A stretch of DNA of 64,000 nt from Rugamonas sp045984285 (GCF_045984285.3 NZ_JBJQIK030000003.1:248001-312000), one strand, 5' to 3'; shown: positions 6,496 through 17,259, counted from the stretch's first letter. Made by a program: numbers and translations. The notes: a model not told the origin generated them from the sequence alone.

Positions 6496-9400
6496 AAGGC
6501 TTCAACCTCTCGCGCTGGGCGCTGGAACATATTCCGCTCGCGCGCTACCTGATCGCCGTGATCCTCATCGGCGGCATGCTCAGTTATAAGAATCTGGGGC
6601 AGGACGAAGATCCGCCGTTCACCTTCCGCGTGATGGTGGTGCAGGCCTTCTGGCCCGGCGCCACGGCGCTGCAGATGGCCGACCAGGTGACGGACAAACT
6701 GGAGAAGAAGCTGCAGGAAGTCCCTTATGTGAATGAGATCAGCAGCTATTCCAAGCCCGGCCAGACCCTGGTGCTCATCAGCCTGAGGGAGTCCACGCCG
6801 CCGAAAGAGACCTCGGCGTCCTGGTACCAGGTGCGCAAGAAGATCGGCGATATCAAGGCCACGCTGCCGCAAGGTGTGATCGGCCCGATGTTCAACGACG
6901 AATTCGGCGATACCTACGGCTCCATCTTCGCACTCTCCGGCGATGGCTTCACTTACGCGGAGATGAAGGATTATGCGGACTTCGTGCGCCAGCAGCTCCT
7001 CAGCGTCGGCAAGGTATCCAAGGTTGAACTGTTCGGCGTGCAGGACGAGAAGATCAATATTGAGTTCTCGCACCAGAAGTTCGCCCAGCTCGGTGTGCCT
7101 TTCGAGCAGATTGTTAACCAGATCGCGGCGCAGAATACGGTGCAATCCACCGGCGTGCTGGTAACGCCGACTGATAACCTGCAGGTGCGTGTCACTGGCG
7201 CGCTCAAGACGGTCAAGGATCTGGAAGACCTCGAGCTGCGCGCCAATGGCACCACCTTCCGCCTCGGCGATTTCGCTACCGTCAAGCGCGAATACCAGGA
7301 TCCGCCCGGCGACAAGATGCGCTTCAATGGCAAGGAAGTCATCGGCCTTGGCGTGTCGATGGAAAAGGGCGGAAACATCATCGAGATGGGCAAAGCGCTG
7401 GAAGCGACTGTCTCGGACCTGAAGCGCAAGCTGCCGGTGGGGATCGAGCTTGAGCGCGTGTCCGACCAGCCGCAGGCCGTTACCGCATCGGTCGGTGAGT
7501 TCGTGCATACGCTGATTGAGGCGGTGCTGATCGTGCTGGCGGTGAGCTTCGTTGCGCTCGGCCTGCATACCAAACCCAGGCTGCGCCTGGACGTGCGCCC
7601 CGGCCTGGTGGTGGCGCTCACCATCCCGCTGGTGCTGGCCGTGACGTTCCTGTTCATGCGCATGCTGGATATCGACCTGCACAAGATCTCGCTCGGTGCG
7701 CTGATCATCGCCCTCGGCCTGCTGGTGGACGATGCGATCATTGCCGTTGAAATGATGGTGCGGAAGATGGAGGAGGGCATGTCCCGCTTCGAGGCGGCCA
7801 CGTTTGCCTATACCTCCACGGCCATGCCGATGCTGACCGGCACGCTGATTACCGTGGCGGGCTTTGTGCCGATCGGCCTCGCCAAATCGGCCGCCGGCGA
7901 ATACACCTTCTCGCTGTTCTCGGTGAACGCGATTGCGCTGATCATGTCCTGGTTCGTGGCGGTGGTATTCACGCCCTATATCGGCTATCTGCTGCTGAAA
8001 GTGAAGCCGCACGCGGAAGGCGAGCATGGCCACGAACTGTTCGACACCCCCGGCTACATGCGCTTCCGCCGCCTGGTAACGTGGTGCGTTGAGTTCCGCA
8101 AAACGACCATTGCCCTGACCATGCTGGTCTTCGCGCTCGGCATCTACGGCTTCAACTTCATCGAGAAGCAGTTCTTTCCCGATTCCAGCCGTCCGGAGCT
8201 GATGGTGGAGATGTGGTCTCCGGAAGGCACTGCCTTCAAGGCCAATGAGGCGCAGGTGAAGAAGTTCGAGGCCTTCATCCGCCAGCAGCCGGGCGTGGTG
8301 AGCGTGACCAGCTATGTGGGCACCGGCAGCCCGCGCTTCTACCTGCCGCTGGACCAGATTTTCCCGCAGACGAACGTATCGCAGATCGTGGTGCTGCCGA
8401 AGGACCTGAAAGCGCGCGAGGAGTTGCGCCAGAAGATCACGCAGGCCTTCAAGACCGGCTTCCCGGAAGTGCGCGGCCGCGTAAAGCTGCTGCCTAATGG
8501 TCCGCCGGTGCCGTATCCGGTGCAGTTCCGCGTGACCGGCACCGAGGTGGAGCAGGTGCGCCATATCGCCGACCAGGTGAAGGACATCATGCGCGCCAAC
8601 CCGAATACCGTGGGCGTGAACGACAACTGGAACGAGTCGGTGAAGGTGTTGCGCCTCGACCTGGACCAGGACCGCATGCGCGCGCTTGGCGTGACTTCGC
8701 AGACCGTGATGCGGGCCGCCAACACCATCCTGTCCGGCACGCCGATCGGCCAGTTCCGCGAAGGCATCCGCCTGATCGATATCCAGGTGCGCCAGCCGCT
8801 GGACGAGCGCGCCACGATCTCGGTGCTGAACAACACGAACATTCCGACCGCCAGCGGCAAGTCGGTGCCGATCTCGCAGCTGGCGCGCGTGCACTTCGTT
8901 TGGGAGCCCGGTGTGGTGTGGCGTTTGGGCCGCGAATGGGCGATCACCGTGCAGTCGGACGTAGTGGAGGGCATCCAGGGCCCGACCGTATCCGACCAGG
9001 TAAACGCGAAACTGGCCGACCTGCGCGCCAAGCTGCCGCCGGGCTACCGCATCAAGGTGAAGGGCGCCGCATCGGACAGCGCGGAGGCCGAAGCCTCGAT
9101 TGCGGCCAACTTGCCGCTCGCCCTGTTCATTATCTTCACCTTGCTGATGCTGCAGCTGCATAGCTTCTCGCGTTCGCTGCTGGTCTTCCTCACCGGTCCG
9201 CTGGGCGTGGCGGGCGCCGCGTTTGCGCTGCTCTTGCTGGGACGTCCGCTGGGCTTCGTGGCCAACCTCGGCATCATCGCGCTGTTCGGCATGATCATCC
9301 GGAACTCGGTGATCCTGGTCGACCAGATCGAGCAGGACATCGCGGCGGGGCACTCGGCCTGGGATGCGATCGTGGAGTCCGCGGTGCGCCGCTGCCGCCC

Positions 9401-9575
9401 GATCCTGCTGACGGCCGCGGCCGCCGCGCTGGCCATGATCCCGCTCTCACGCTCCGTGTTCTGGGGGCCGATGGCGGTGGCCATCATGGGCGGCCTGGTG
9501 CTCGCCACCGCGTTGACGCTGCTGTTCCTGCCGGCCCTCTACGCCGCCTGGTTCCGCGTCAAAAAGCCCGCCTGA
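6492..9575 (+). CDS. RND multidrug/heavy-metal efflux pump, inner-membrane permease
   Basis: This 1027-residue protein has the AcrB/HAE1 architecture: a first transmembrane helix (ARYLIAVILIGGMLSY), a large periplasmic loop, six helices, then a repeat of the plan. The proton-relay aspartate pair in TM4 is visible as GLLVDDAIIAVEMM. The C-terminal half has the matching helices around ALFGMIIRNSVILVDQIEQ. It expels substrates using the proton gradient; substrate specificity cannot be read from the sequence. It overlaps the adaptor gene by four bases. No TolC-like gene follows, so the channel is encoded elsewhere. Confidence 0.93.
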   Translation: MKGFNLSRWALEHIPLARYLIAVILIGGMLSYKNLGQDEDPPFTFRVMVVQAFWPGATALQMADQVTDKLEKKLQEVPYVNEISSYSKPGQTLVLISLRESTPPKETSASWYQVRKKIGDIKATLPQGVIGPMFNDEFGDTYGSIFALSGDGFTYAEMKDYADFVRQQLLSVGKVSKVELFGVQDEKINIEFSHQKFAQLGVPFEQIVNQIAAQNTVQSTGVLVTPTDNLQVRVTGALKTVKDLEDLELRANGTTFRLGDFATVKREYQDPPGDKMRFNGKEVIGLGVSMEKGGNIIEMGKALEATVSDLKRKLPVGIELERVSDQPQAVTASVGEFVHTLIEAVLIVLAVSFVALGLHTKPRLRLDVRPGLVVALTIPLVLAVTFLFMRMLDIDLHKISLGALIIALGLLVDDAIIAVEMMVRKMEEGMSRFEAATFAYTSTAMPMLTGTLITVAGFVPIGLAKSAAGEYTFSLFSVNAIALIMSWFVAVVFTPYIGYLLLKVKPHAEGEHGHELFDTPGYMRFRRLVTWCVEFRKTTIALTMLVFALGIYGFNFIEKQFFPDSSRPELMVEMWSPEGTAFKANEAQVKKFEAFIRQQPGVVSVTSYVGTGSPRFYLPLDQIFPQTNVSQIVVLPKDLKAREELRQKITQAFKTGFPEVRGRVKLLPNGPPVPYPVQFRVTGTEVEQVRHIADQVKDIMRANPNTVGVNDNWNESVKVLRLDLDQDRMRALGVTSQTVMRAANTILSGTPIGQFREGIRLIDIQVRQPLDERATISVLNNTNIPTASGKSVPISQLARVHFVWEPGVVWRLGREWAITVQSDVVEGIQGPTVSDQVNAKLADLRAKLPPGYRIKVKGAASDSAEAEASIAANLPLALFIIFTLLMLQLHSFSRSLLVFLTGPLGVAGAAFALLLLGRPLGFVANLGIIALFGMIIRNSVILVDQIEQDIAAGHSAWDAIVESAVRRCRPILLTAAAAALAMIPLSRSVFWGPMAVAIMGGLVLATALTLLFLPALYAAWFRVKKPA

Positions 9576-9698
9576 GTTTGTTCCGCGACAATCCTGTCGC
9601 TCGCGTGCGGTGATCTCATAGGTAGCCTGAACAACGGCTACCCATGGTCCCGCATGCATCCGCCCACTTGCCAGCTCCCGCAATAGGTCCATAATGAT

Positions 9699-9968
9699 AT
9701 GGACATCGCATACGATGCAGCGAAGGATCGCGCTAATGTGCAGCGGCATGGCATCTCGCTCGCCGTAGCCGCCCGGATAAACTGGGCGGCAGTACTGGAA
9801 AAGCTGGACGACCGCGACGACTATGGGGAAGACAGATACAAGGTGCTTGGTTTCATTGAAGGCCTGCTCTATGCGGTCGTTTATGTGGATCGGAACAATC
9901 TAAGGCGGATAATTAGCCTCCGTAAGGCAAGTCGTCGTGAGTACCGGGAATATGAAGAGAACTACTGA
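9699..9968 (+). CDS. brnT: BrnT-family ribonuclease toxin
   Basis: The 89-residue basic protein begins MDIAYDAAKDRANVQRHGIS, the BrnT hallmark (normally F.wD..Ka..N..kHgv.f). It continues with DDRDDYGEDRYKVLGFIEG and ends IISLRKASRREYREYEENY, where the RKAsr.E...Y tail carries residues associated with RelE-fold nucleases. BrnT cleaves RNA and inhibits translation when not bound by BrnA. The downstream frame overlaps it, as expected for a toxin-first operon. GC content by eye is lower than in surrounding genes, consistent with horizontal acquisition. Confidence 0.85.
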   Translation: MDIAYDAAKDRANVQRHGISLAVAARINWAAVLEKLDDRDDYGEDRYKVLGFIEGLLYAVVYVDRNNLRRIISLRKASRREYREYEENY

Positions 9969-10218
9969 TCAAATGAAACCGCAAACCGAGCGTGAGCTTG
10001 ATGATGCGCAACGAGCAGAGTTGCGCCGGGAGCTGATGCGGTCTGCGGTCTGGCCTACTGAGGAAGAGGATGCAGCAATCACTGCTGCAGCGCTGGCCGA
10101 TCCTGATAATCCGCCTTTGAAAGAGGGGGAAGGGGCACTGTTCAAACCGGCCCGCCTGTTCGGCGGCAAACTCCAGGCGGCGAATGTTGTGGTTCAGTCA
10201 AAAAAACCTCCCCGCTGA
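9952..10218 (+). CDS. Putative BrnA-like antitoxin lacking a recognisable DNA-binding tail
   Basis: The 88-residue acidic N-terminal half (QTERELDDAQRAELRRELMR, then PTEEEDAAITAAALADPDNP) resembles BrnA, which has a similar ALDPDNP segment. The ATG at 9952 overlaps brnT by 17 bases; a GTG at 9937 is the alternative. Past residue 65 the protein ends GALFKPARLFGGKLQAANVV and KKPPR, with no ribbon-helix-helix sequence, the usual BrnA C-terminus. It may still neutralise BrnT through the acidic part but would not be expected to repress the operon in the standard way. Pairing is from position; the family link is tentative. Confidence 0.6.
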   Translation: MKRTTDQMKPQTERELDDAQRAELRRELMRSAVWPTEEEDAAITAAALADPDNPPLKEGEGALFKPARLFGGKLQAANVVVQSKKPPR

Positions 10219-10275
10219 GGAAAAACACAGTAAAATACCGCGTTGAAGTTGAAAGCCCCTGTTTGTAAACAGGGT

Positions 10276-10316
10276 AGGGCGACCCGTTTTCACTTAATGG
10301 TCGCCCTTTGCTTTTG
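10276..10316 (+). terminator. Rho-independent terminator upstream of tRNA-Leu
   Basis: Perfect nine-base arms (AGGGCGACC at 10276-10284 and GGTCGCCCT at 10299-10307) enclose a 14-base loop and are followed by TTGCTTTT. It would stop transcription leaving the brnT unit before the tRNA gene. A short palindrome CCTGTTTGTAAACAGG lies just upstream. Confidence 0.65.
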
Positions 10317-10328
10317 TGCAAATACGCC

Positions 10329-10415
10329 GCGAGGATGGCGAAATTGGTAGACGCACCAGGTTTAGGTCCTGACGCCAGCAATGGTGTGGGGGTTCGAGTC
10401 CCCCTCCTCGCACCA
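10329..10415 (+). tRNA. tRNA-Leu (anticodon TAG)
   Basis: An 87-base class II tRNA. The acceptor stem GCGAGGA pairs with TCCTCGC, CCA is encoded at 10413-10415, and the D-loop AAATTGGTAGACGC is present. The anticodon loop TTTAGGT gives TAG. There is a long variable arm and the T-loop GGTTCGAGTCC. It sits 32 bases upstream of the trigger-factor start, the arrangement common in Burkholderiales. Confidence 0.97.
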
Positions 10416-10447
10416 ACAGTATTCTTATTTCATTGGACGATTTTTAC

Positions 10448-11788
10448 ATGGCAACTGCAGTCGAAACCCTGGGCAAACTTGAACGTCGCATGACCATCTC
10501 CTTCCCGCTGTCGGATGTCCGCACCGAAGTGGAGAAGCGCCTGAAAGTGCAAGCCCGCAGCGCCCGTGCGCCAGGCTTCCGTCCAGGCAAAGTGCCAATG
10601 AAGATGGTTGCTGCGCAATACGGCTACCAAATCGAAACCGAAGTGCTGAACGACAAAGTCGGCCGCGCTTTCAACGACGCCGCCAACGAGAACAACCTGC
10701 GCGTCGCCGGTTTCCCGAAAATCGAACCGAAGCAGGATTCCGCTGAAGGCCAGCTGGCCTTCGACGCCACCTTCGAGGTGTATCCTGAAGTCGAAATCGG
10801 CGACCTGACCAAGGTTGACATCGAGACCGTGAAGTCCACTGTTACCGACGCCGAAATCGACAAGACCATCGACATCCTGCGCAAGCAGCGTGTGCACTTC
10901 CACACCAAGGGCGAAGCCGGCGAGCACGGCGACGGCGGCGAGGCTATCGCTGCCAACGGCGACCGCGTGACCGTGGACTTCGTGGGCAAGATCGACGGCG
11001 TGGAATTCCCGGGCGGTAAAGCCGACGGCTACGCCTTCGTGCTGGGCGAAGGCCGCATGCTGCCGGAATTCGAAGCCGCCACCGTGGGCCTGAAAGTGGG
11101 CGAGTCCAAGACCTTCCCGCTGGCTTTCCCTGAGGACTACCACGGCAAGGACGTGGCCGGCAAAACCGCCGAGTTCACCATCACCCTGCAGAAGCTGGAG
11201 TGGGCCCACCTGCCGGAAGTGGACGCCGAGTTCGCCAAATCGCTGGGCGTGGAAAACGGCGACCTGGCCAAAATGCGCGAAGACATCAAGGTCAACCTGG
11301 AGCGTGAAGTGGCCGGCCGCGTGAAAGCGCGCAACAAGGAAGCCGTGATGGATGCGCTGGTGAAGACCGCCACCCTGGACGTGCCGCAAGCCCTGGTAGC
11401 CCAGGACACCGAGCGCCTGGCCGAAATGACCCGCCAGGACATGGCCGCCCGCGGCATGAACGTAAAAGATGTACCATTCCCTCCAGAGCTGTTCAAGGAC
11501 AAAGCCGAGCGCCGCGTGCGCCTGGGCCTGATCCTGTCCCAGCTGGTTGGCGACAACAACCTGCAGGCAACCCCTGAGCAGGTCAAGGCGCAGGTGGAAG
11601 ATTTCGCGCAGAGCTACGAAGATCCGCGCGAAGTGCTGAAGTACTACTACAGCGACCGCCGCCGCCTGGGCGAAGTGGAAGCTCTTGTATTGGAAGAAAA
11701 CGTCGTTACTTATGTCCTGGGCCTGGCCAAGACGACCGCGAAAGAGATTCCTTTCGACGAGCTGATGGGCAGTGCAGCGCAGGCATAA
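10448..11788 (+). CDS. tig: Trigger factor (ribosome-associated chaperone and prolyl isomerase)
   Basis: The 446-residue protein has the N-terminal ribosome-binding domain with signature GFRPGKVPMKMV (the family GFRxGKxP motif). A central FKBP-type isomerase domain follows (about residues 160-245, with VTVDFVGKIDG and FPEDYHGKDVAGK), then a helical C-terminal chaperone domain. It binds nascent chains at the exit tunnel. The ATG at 10448 gives MATAVETLGKLERR; a TTG five codons earlier is less likely. It heads the tig-clpP-clpX cluster, with clpP starting 54 bases after its stop. Confidence 0.98.
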   Translation: MATAVETLGKLERRMTISFPLSDVRTEVEKRLKVQARSARAPGFRPGKVPMKMVAAQYGYQIETEVLNDKVGRAFNDAANENNLRVAGFPKIEPKQDSAEGQLAFDATFEVYPEVEIGDLTKVDIETVKSTVTDAEIDKTIDILRKQRVHFHTKGEAGEHGDGGEAIAANGDRVTVDFVGKIDGVEFPGGKADGYAFVLGEGRMLPEFEAATVGLKVGESKTFPLAFPEDYHGKDVAGKTAEFTITLQKLEWAHLPEVDAEFAKSLGVENGDLAKMREDIKVNLEREVAGRVKARNKEAVMDALVKTATLDVPQALVAQDTERLAEMTRQDMAARGMNVKDVPFPPELFKDKAERRVRLGLILSQLVGDNNLQATPEQVKAQVEDFAQSYEDPREVLKYYYSDRRRLGEVEALVLEENVVTYVLGLAKTTAKEIPFDELMGSAAQA

Positions 11789-11842
11789 GGTTTGCGTATT
11801 CCAGCGCCGGCGGTGTCCGGCGCTGCTTCACAAGGAAAAGGA

Positions 11843-12469
11843 ATGACTGGAATGAACCGTAATCCGGCACTCGACACCGAAATGCTCGGCCTGGTGCCGA
11901 TGGTCATCGAACAGAGCGGCCGTGGCGAGCGCTCCTATGACATCTACTCGCGCCTGCTGAAAGAGCGCGTGATCTTCATGGTGGGCCCGGTCAATGACCA
12001 GATGGCCAACCTGATCGTGGCGCAGCTGCTGTTCCTGGAAAGTGAAAATCCTGACAAGGACATTTCCCTGTACATCAACTCGCCGGGCGGCTCGGTTTCG
12101 GCCGGCCTCGCCATCTTCGATACCATGCAGTTCATCAAGCCGGACGTGTCGACCCTGTGCACCGGCATGGCGGCTTCGATGGGCGCCTTCCTGCTGGCTG
12201 CCGGCGCGAAGGGCAAGCGTTTCTCGCTGCCGAACTCCCGCATCATGATTCACCAGCCCTCGGGCGGCTCCCAGGGCCAGGCCTCGGACATCGAAATCCA
12301 GGCCAAGGAAATCCTCTACCTGCGCCATCGCCTGAACAGCATCCTGGCGGAACGCACCGGCCAGTCCATCGAGCAGATTGCCAAGGACACCGACCGCGAC
12401 CGCTTCATGTCCGGCGACGAAGCAGCCGAGTATGGCCTGATTGACAAGGTGCTGACCACCCGTGCCTGA
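11843..12469 (+). CDS. clpP: ATP-dependent Clp protease proteolytic subunit
   Basis: The 208-residue serine peptidase has Ser112 in GMAASMGAFLL, His137 in RIMIHQPSGG and Asp186 in KDTDRDRF, the full catalytic triad of ClpP. It forms the double heptameric barrel that degrades proteins unfolded by ClpX or ClpA. The ATG at 11843 is preceded by AAGGAAAAGG. A longer frame to 11792 lacks a ribosome site, and an ATG at 11852 is a second candidate. Its position between tig and clpX is typical. Confidence 0.97.
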   Translation: MTGMNRNPALDTEMLGLVPMVIEQSGRGERSYDIYSRLLKERVIFMVGPVNDQMANLIVAQLLFLESENPDKDISLYINSPGGSVSAGLAIFDTMQFIKPDVSTLCTGMAASMGAFLLAAGAKGKRFSLPNSRIMIHQPSGGSQGQASDIEIQAKEILYLRHRLNSILAERTGQSIEQIAKDTDRDRFMSGDEAAEYGLIDKVLTTRA

Positions 12470-12498
12470 TCTGTCCCAGCCTCATCTGTGACAAAAAG

Positions 12499-12529
12499 CG
12501 CCCGGACGCTACAACGTTCCGGGCGTTTT
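12499..12529 (+). terminator. Rho-independent terminator after clpP
   Basis: Eight-base arms CGCCCGGA (12499-12506) and TCCGGGCG (12518-12525) close an 11-base loop and are followed by TTTT. It separates clpP from clpX, implying that clpX has its own promoter in 12530-12623 or is reached by read-through. Confidence 0.75.
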
Positions 12530-12560
12530 GCATTCAAATCGGGTAGCATGGTGCCTATGT

Positions 12561-12578
12561 AGAGGGAATGTTTCCTCT
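12561..12578 (+). promoter_or_regulatory. Imperfect inverted repeat in the clpX leader
   Basis: AGAGGGAA (12561-12568) and TTTCCTCT (12571-12578) form a nearly perfect inverted repeat with a two-base centre. It lies 46 bases upstream of the clpX start and downstream of the clpP terminator. It could be an operator or an mRNA hairpin. No convincing -10/-35 pair was identified beside it. Confidence 0.3.
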
Positions 12579-12623
12579 GTACAGTGCAAAAGTTTTACTG
12601 ATAGCAACTAACGATACCGTCCC

Positions 12624-13892
12624 ATGTCAGAGAAAAAATCCTCCAGCGGCGAAAAACTCCTGTATTGCTCGTTCTGCGGCAAGAGCCAGCATGAGGTGAA
12701 GAAGCTCATCGCCGGTCCGTCGGTCTTCATCTGCGACGAATGCATTGACCTGTGCAATGACATCATCCGCGATGAAACCTCCAGCATCGAATCTGTCACG
12801 GGCGCCAAGTCGGACCTGCCGACGCCGCATGAAATCGCGGAACTGCTGAACCAGTATGTCATCGGCCAGCAGACTGCCAAGCGCATCCTGTCCGTGGCCG
12901 TGTACAACCACTACAAGCGCCTCAAGCACCTGGGCAAGAAGGATGACGTCGAACTGGCGAAATCCAATATCCTGCTGGTGGGCCCGACCGGCTCCGGCAA
13001 GACCCTGCTGGCGCAGACCCTGGCCCGCATGCTGAACGTGCCTTTCGTGATCGCCGACGCCACCACGCTGACGGAAGCCGGCTATGTGGGCGAGGACGTT
13101 GAGAACATCATCCAGAAACTGTTGCAGAGCTGCAACTACGATGTTGAGAAAGCTCAACGCGGCATCGTTTATATCGACGAGATCGACAAGATTTCCCGCA
13201 AGTCGGACAACCCGTCCATCACCCGCGACGTGTCGGGCGAGGGCGTGCAGCAGGCGCTGCTGAAGCTGATCGAGGGCACCATGGCCTCGGTGCCGCCGCA
13301 GGGCGGCCGCAAGCACCCGAACCAGGACTTCGTGCAGATCGACACCACGAACATCATGTTCATCTGCGGCGGCGCCTTCGACGGCCTGGCCAAGATCATC
13401 TCCAACCGCTCGGAAAAGAGCGGCATCGGCTTCTCGGCCATCGTCAAATCGCAGGAGCAGCGCGCTGCCAGCGAGATCCTGATGGACGCGGAACCGGAAG
13501 ACCTGATCAAGTTCGGCCTGATTCCGGAACTGGTGGGCCGCCTGCCGGTGGTCGCCACCCTGGCCGAGCTGACCGAAGAGGCGCTGATCCAGATCCTGGT
13601 GGAGCCGAAGAATGCGCTGATCAAGCAATACTCGAAGCTGCTGGAAATGGAAGGCGCGGAGCTGGAAATCCGCCCGGCCGCACTGCATGCCATCGCCCGC
13701 AAGGCGCTGGCCCGCAAGACCGGCGCGCGCGGCCTGCGTTCCATCCTGGAGCATGCGCTGCTGGACGTGATGTACGACCTGCCGAACCAGCAGAACGTGA
13801 CCAAGGTGGTGATCGACGAGAATACGATTACCAGCGGCGCGAAACCTTTGCTGATTTACCAGGAACCTGCCAAAGCGTCAGGTGAAAACTAA
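12624..13892 (+). CDS. clpX: ATP-dependent Clp protease ATPase subunit
   Basis: The 422-residue AAA+ unfoldase has an N-terminal zinc domain (C15, C18, C37, C40 in CSFCGK and CDECIDLC). It has Walker A GPTGSGKT, Walker B IVYIDEIDKI, the pore loop GYVGEDVEN and the conserved RRE-type sensor near ELVGRLPV. It recognises tagged substrates and feeds them to ClpP. Its start follows a 154-base gap with the clpP terminator. Confidence 0.98.
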   Translation: MSEKKSSSGEKLLYCSFCGKSQHEVKKLIAGPSVFICDECIDLCNDIIRDETSSIESVTGAKSDLPTPHEIAELLNQYVIGQQTAKRILSVAVYNHYKRLKHLGKKDDVELAKSNILLVGPTGSGKTLLAQTLARMLNVPFVIADATTLTEAGYVGEDVENIIQKLLQSCNYDVEKAQRGIVYIDEIDKISRKSDNPSITRDVSGEGVQQALLKLIEGTMASVPPQGGRKHPNQDFVQIDTTNIMFICGGAFDGLAKIISNRSEKSGIGFSAIVKSQEQRAASEILMDAEPEDLIKFGLIPELVGRLPVVATLAELTEEALIQILVEPKNALIKQYSKLLEMEGAELEIRPAALHAIARKALARKTGARGLRSILEHALLDVMYDLPNQQNVTKVVIDENTITSGAKPLLIYQEPAKASGEN

Positions 13893-13923
13893 TTAAGGGT
13901 TGCACACTCCCGCAAAATTCGTT

Positions 13924-13951
13924 TTGAATCCGTGGGGCAAGGCAGTACAAT
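13924..13951 (+). promoter_or_regulatory. Promoter in the clpX-lon gap
   Basis: TTGAAT (13924-13929) and TACAAT (13946-13951) are separated by 16 bases, a reasonable sigma-70 arrangement. Transcription would start near 13958 and meet the terminator at 13984-14021 after roughly 60 bases. Confidence 0.5.
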
Positions 13952-13957
13952 CAAAAC

Positions 13958-14021
13958 CAATAAGAGAAGCAGGCTTCAATCGAAAAGCCACTCGCGGCGC
14001 AGGCCGTGCGTGGCTTTTTTT
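13958..14021 (+). ncRNA. Candidate small RNA between clpX and lon
   Basis: A sigma-70-like promoter (13924-13951) and a strong intrinsic terminator bracket about 64 bases that contain no ribosome site or reading frame. The predicted transcript begins near AATAAGAGAAGCAGGC and ends in a hairpin built from AAAGCCAC...GTGGCTTT followed by seven T. A second pairing is possible between GCAGGC near 13969 and GCCTGC near 14031. It may be an independent small RNA or an early-terminated lon leader. Expression is not shown by sequence. Confidence 0.4.
13984..14021 (+). terminator. Rho-independent terminator downstream of clpX
   Basis: The arms AAAGCCAC and G(C)GTGGCTTT enclose a GC-rich apical region (TCGCGGCGCAGGCCGTG), followed by an uninterrupted T run ending at 14021. 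It ends either the clpX transcript or the candidate small RNA. Confidence 0.8.
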
Positions 14022-14141
14022 CATTAAAAGAGCCTGCCTTTTTTTATAGCACTAAAGCCGTATTTATTTCAGGGCTTTAGGGGTCTTGTGATTCGGCATT
14101 AAATGCCTACATCATGAACATGCTTTTACATAAGGTACGCC

Positions 14142-16553
<2,412 letters not shown>

Positions 16554-16578
16554 GCAGTCTTTATCCGCAGCAAACAAA

Positions 16579-16610
16579 ACAGGCGCTTTCGGGCGCCTGT
16601 TTTTATTTTT
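16579..16610 (+). terminator. Rho-independent terminator of lon
   Basis: The arms ACAGGCGC (16579-16586) and GCGCCTGT (16593-16600) with a six-base loop are followed by TTTTATTTTT. It lies 26 bases after the lon stop. Confidence 0.88.
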
Positions 16611-16635
16611 CTCCGTGTTTTCTCTGTGTGAAACC

Positions 16636-16665
16636 TTGACACAAAGTGATCGTGGCCTGTTTAAT
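16636..16665 (+). promoter_or_regulatory. Promoter of hupB
   Basis: A perfect -35 TTGACA (16636-16641) and TTTAAT (16660-16665) are separated by 18 bases. It lies between the lon terminator and hupB, about 95 bases upstream of the start codon. It is the strongest sigma-70 match in this part of the window and fits an abundant protein. The tRNA genes downstream may be co-transcribed. Confidence 0.65.
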
Positions 16666-16758
16666 ACCGCCTGAGATTTTCTCTGCCCTTTTTTACTGCC
16701 TGTTAATCAGGCACAAAAACGGTATAAACGATATAAACCTTTGTGACGGGGACTGCTT

Positions 16759-17031
16759 GTGAACAAGACTGAATTGATCGACCATATCGCTACTTCCGCA
16801 GACATTTCGAAAGCGGCAGCAGCACGCGCGCTGGACGCAATGATCGATGGCGTTACCACTACTCTGGCCAAGAACGACAGCGTCACCCTGGTCGGTTTTG
16901 GCACCTTCATGGTGAGCGAGCGCGCAGCCCGTACCGGCCGCAACCCACGCACCAAGGAAGAGATCACCATCGAAGCAGCGAAAGTACCGAAATTTAAAGC
17001 TGGTAAAGCGCTGAAAGATGCTGTAAACTAA
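16759..17031 (+). CDS. hupB: DNA-binding protein HU (beta type)
   Basis: This 90-residue histone-like protein begins at GTG with GGGGA upstream and reads MNKTELIDHIATSADISKAA. It has the conserved GFGTF turn and the DNA-embracing arm R(T)GRNPRTKEEI, ending KAGKALKDAVN. HU bends and compacts DNA as a dimer. The lon-hupB-tRNA-ppiD order is typical for this group. A strong promoter is at 16636-16665. Confidence 0.97.
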   Translation: MNKTELIDHIATSADISKAAAARALDAMIDGVTTTLAKNDSVTLVGFGTFMVSERAARTGRNPRTKEEITIEAAKVPKFKAGKALKDAVN

Positions 17032-17039
17032 CGGACTTC

Positions 17040-17059
17040 GGTGAGCTTGACAGCTCACC
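17040..17059 (+). other. Hairpin between hupB and tRNA-Val without a T run
   Basis: Seven-base arms GGTGAGC (17040-17046) and GCTCACC (17053-17059) enclose TTGACA. No T tract follows, so it is unlikely to be an intrinsic terminator. It may mark the 3' end or an RNA-processing point of a hupB-tRNA transcript. Confidence 0.4.
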
Positions 17060-17072
17060 AGGCCGGTTTAAC

Positions 17073-17148
17073 GGGCGCTTAGCTCAGTTGGTAGAGCGGA
17101 TCCCTTACAAGGATTAGGTCGGGAGTTCGACCCTCTCAGCGCCCACCA
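17073..17148 (+). tRNA. tRNA-Val (anticodon TAC)
   Basis: A 76-base cloverleaf. The acceptor stem GGGCGCT pairs with AGCGCCC, followed by ACCA with encoded CCA. The D-arm is AGCTCAGTTGGTAGAGC, the anticodon loop CTTACAA (TAC) and the T-loop GAGTTCGACCC. It begins 41 bases after hupB. Confidence 0.97.
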
Positions 17149-17182
17149 GTTAAACCGGAGCACGTAGTACCTTGTATTTGCA

Positions 17183-17259
17183 GGAGCGGTAGTTCAGTTG
17201 GTTAGAATACCGGCCTGTCACGCCGGGGGTCGCGGGTTCGAGCCCCGTCCGCTCCGCCA
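17183..17259 (+). tRNA. tRNA-Asp (anticodon GTC), copy 1
   Basis: A 77-base cloverleaf. The acceptor GGAGCGG pairs with CCGCTCC, followed by GCCA. The anticodon loop CTGTCAC gives GTC and the T-loop is GGGTTCGAGCCC. It is identical to copy 2, which starts 26 bases after this copy ends. Confidence 0.97.

Noticed and set aside
6489..9353. A 954-residue frame antisense to the RND pump
   Set aside because: It is rich in H, Q, R and A with no domain, as expected for the complement of GC-rich coding; the pump on the other strand has full family motifs.
10261..10275. A riboswitch or attenuator upstream of tRNA-Leu
   Set aside because: The palindrome and hairpin suit a simple terminator; no -35 fits the TAAAAT at 10231.
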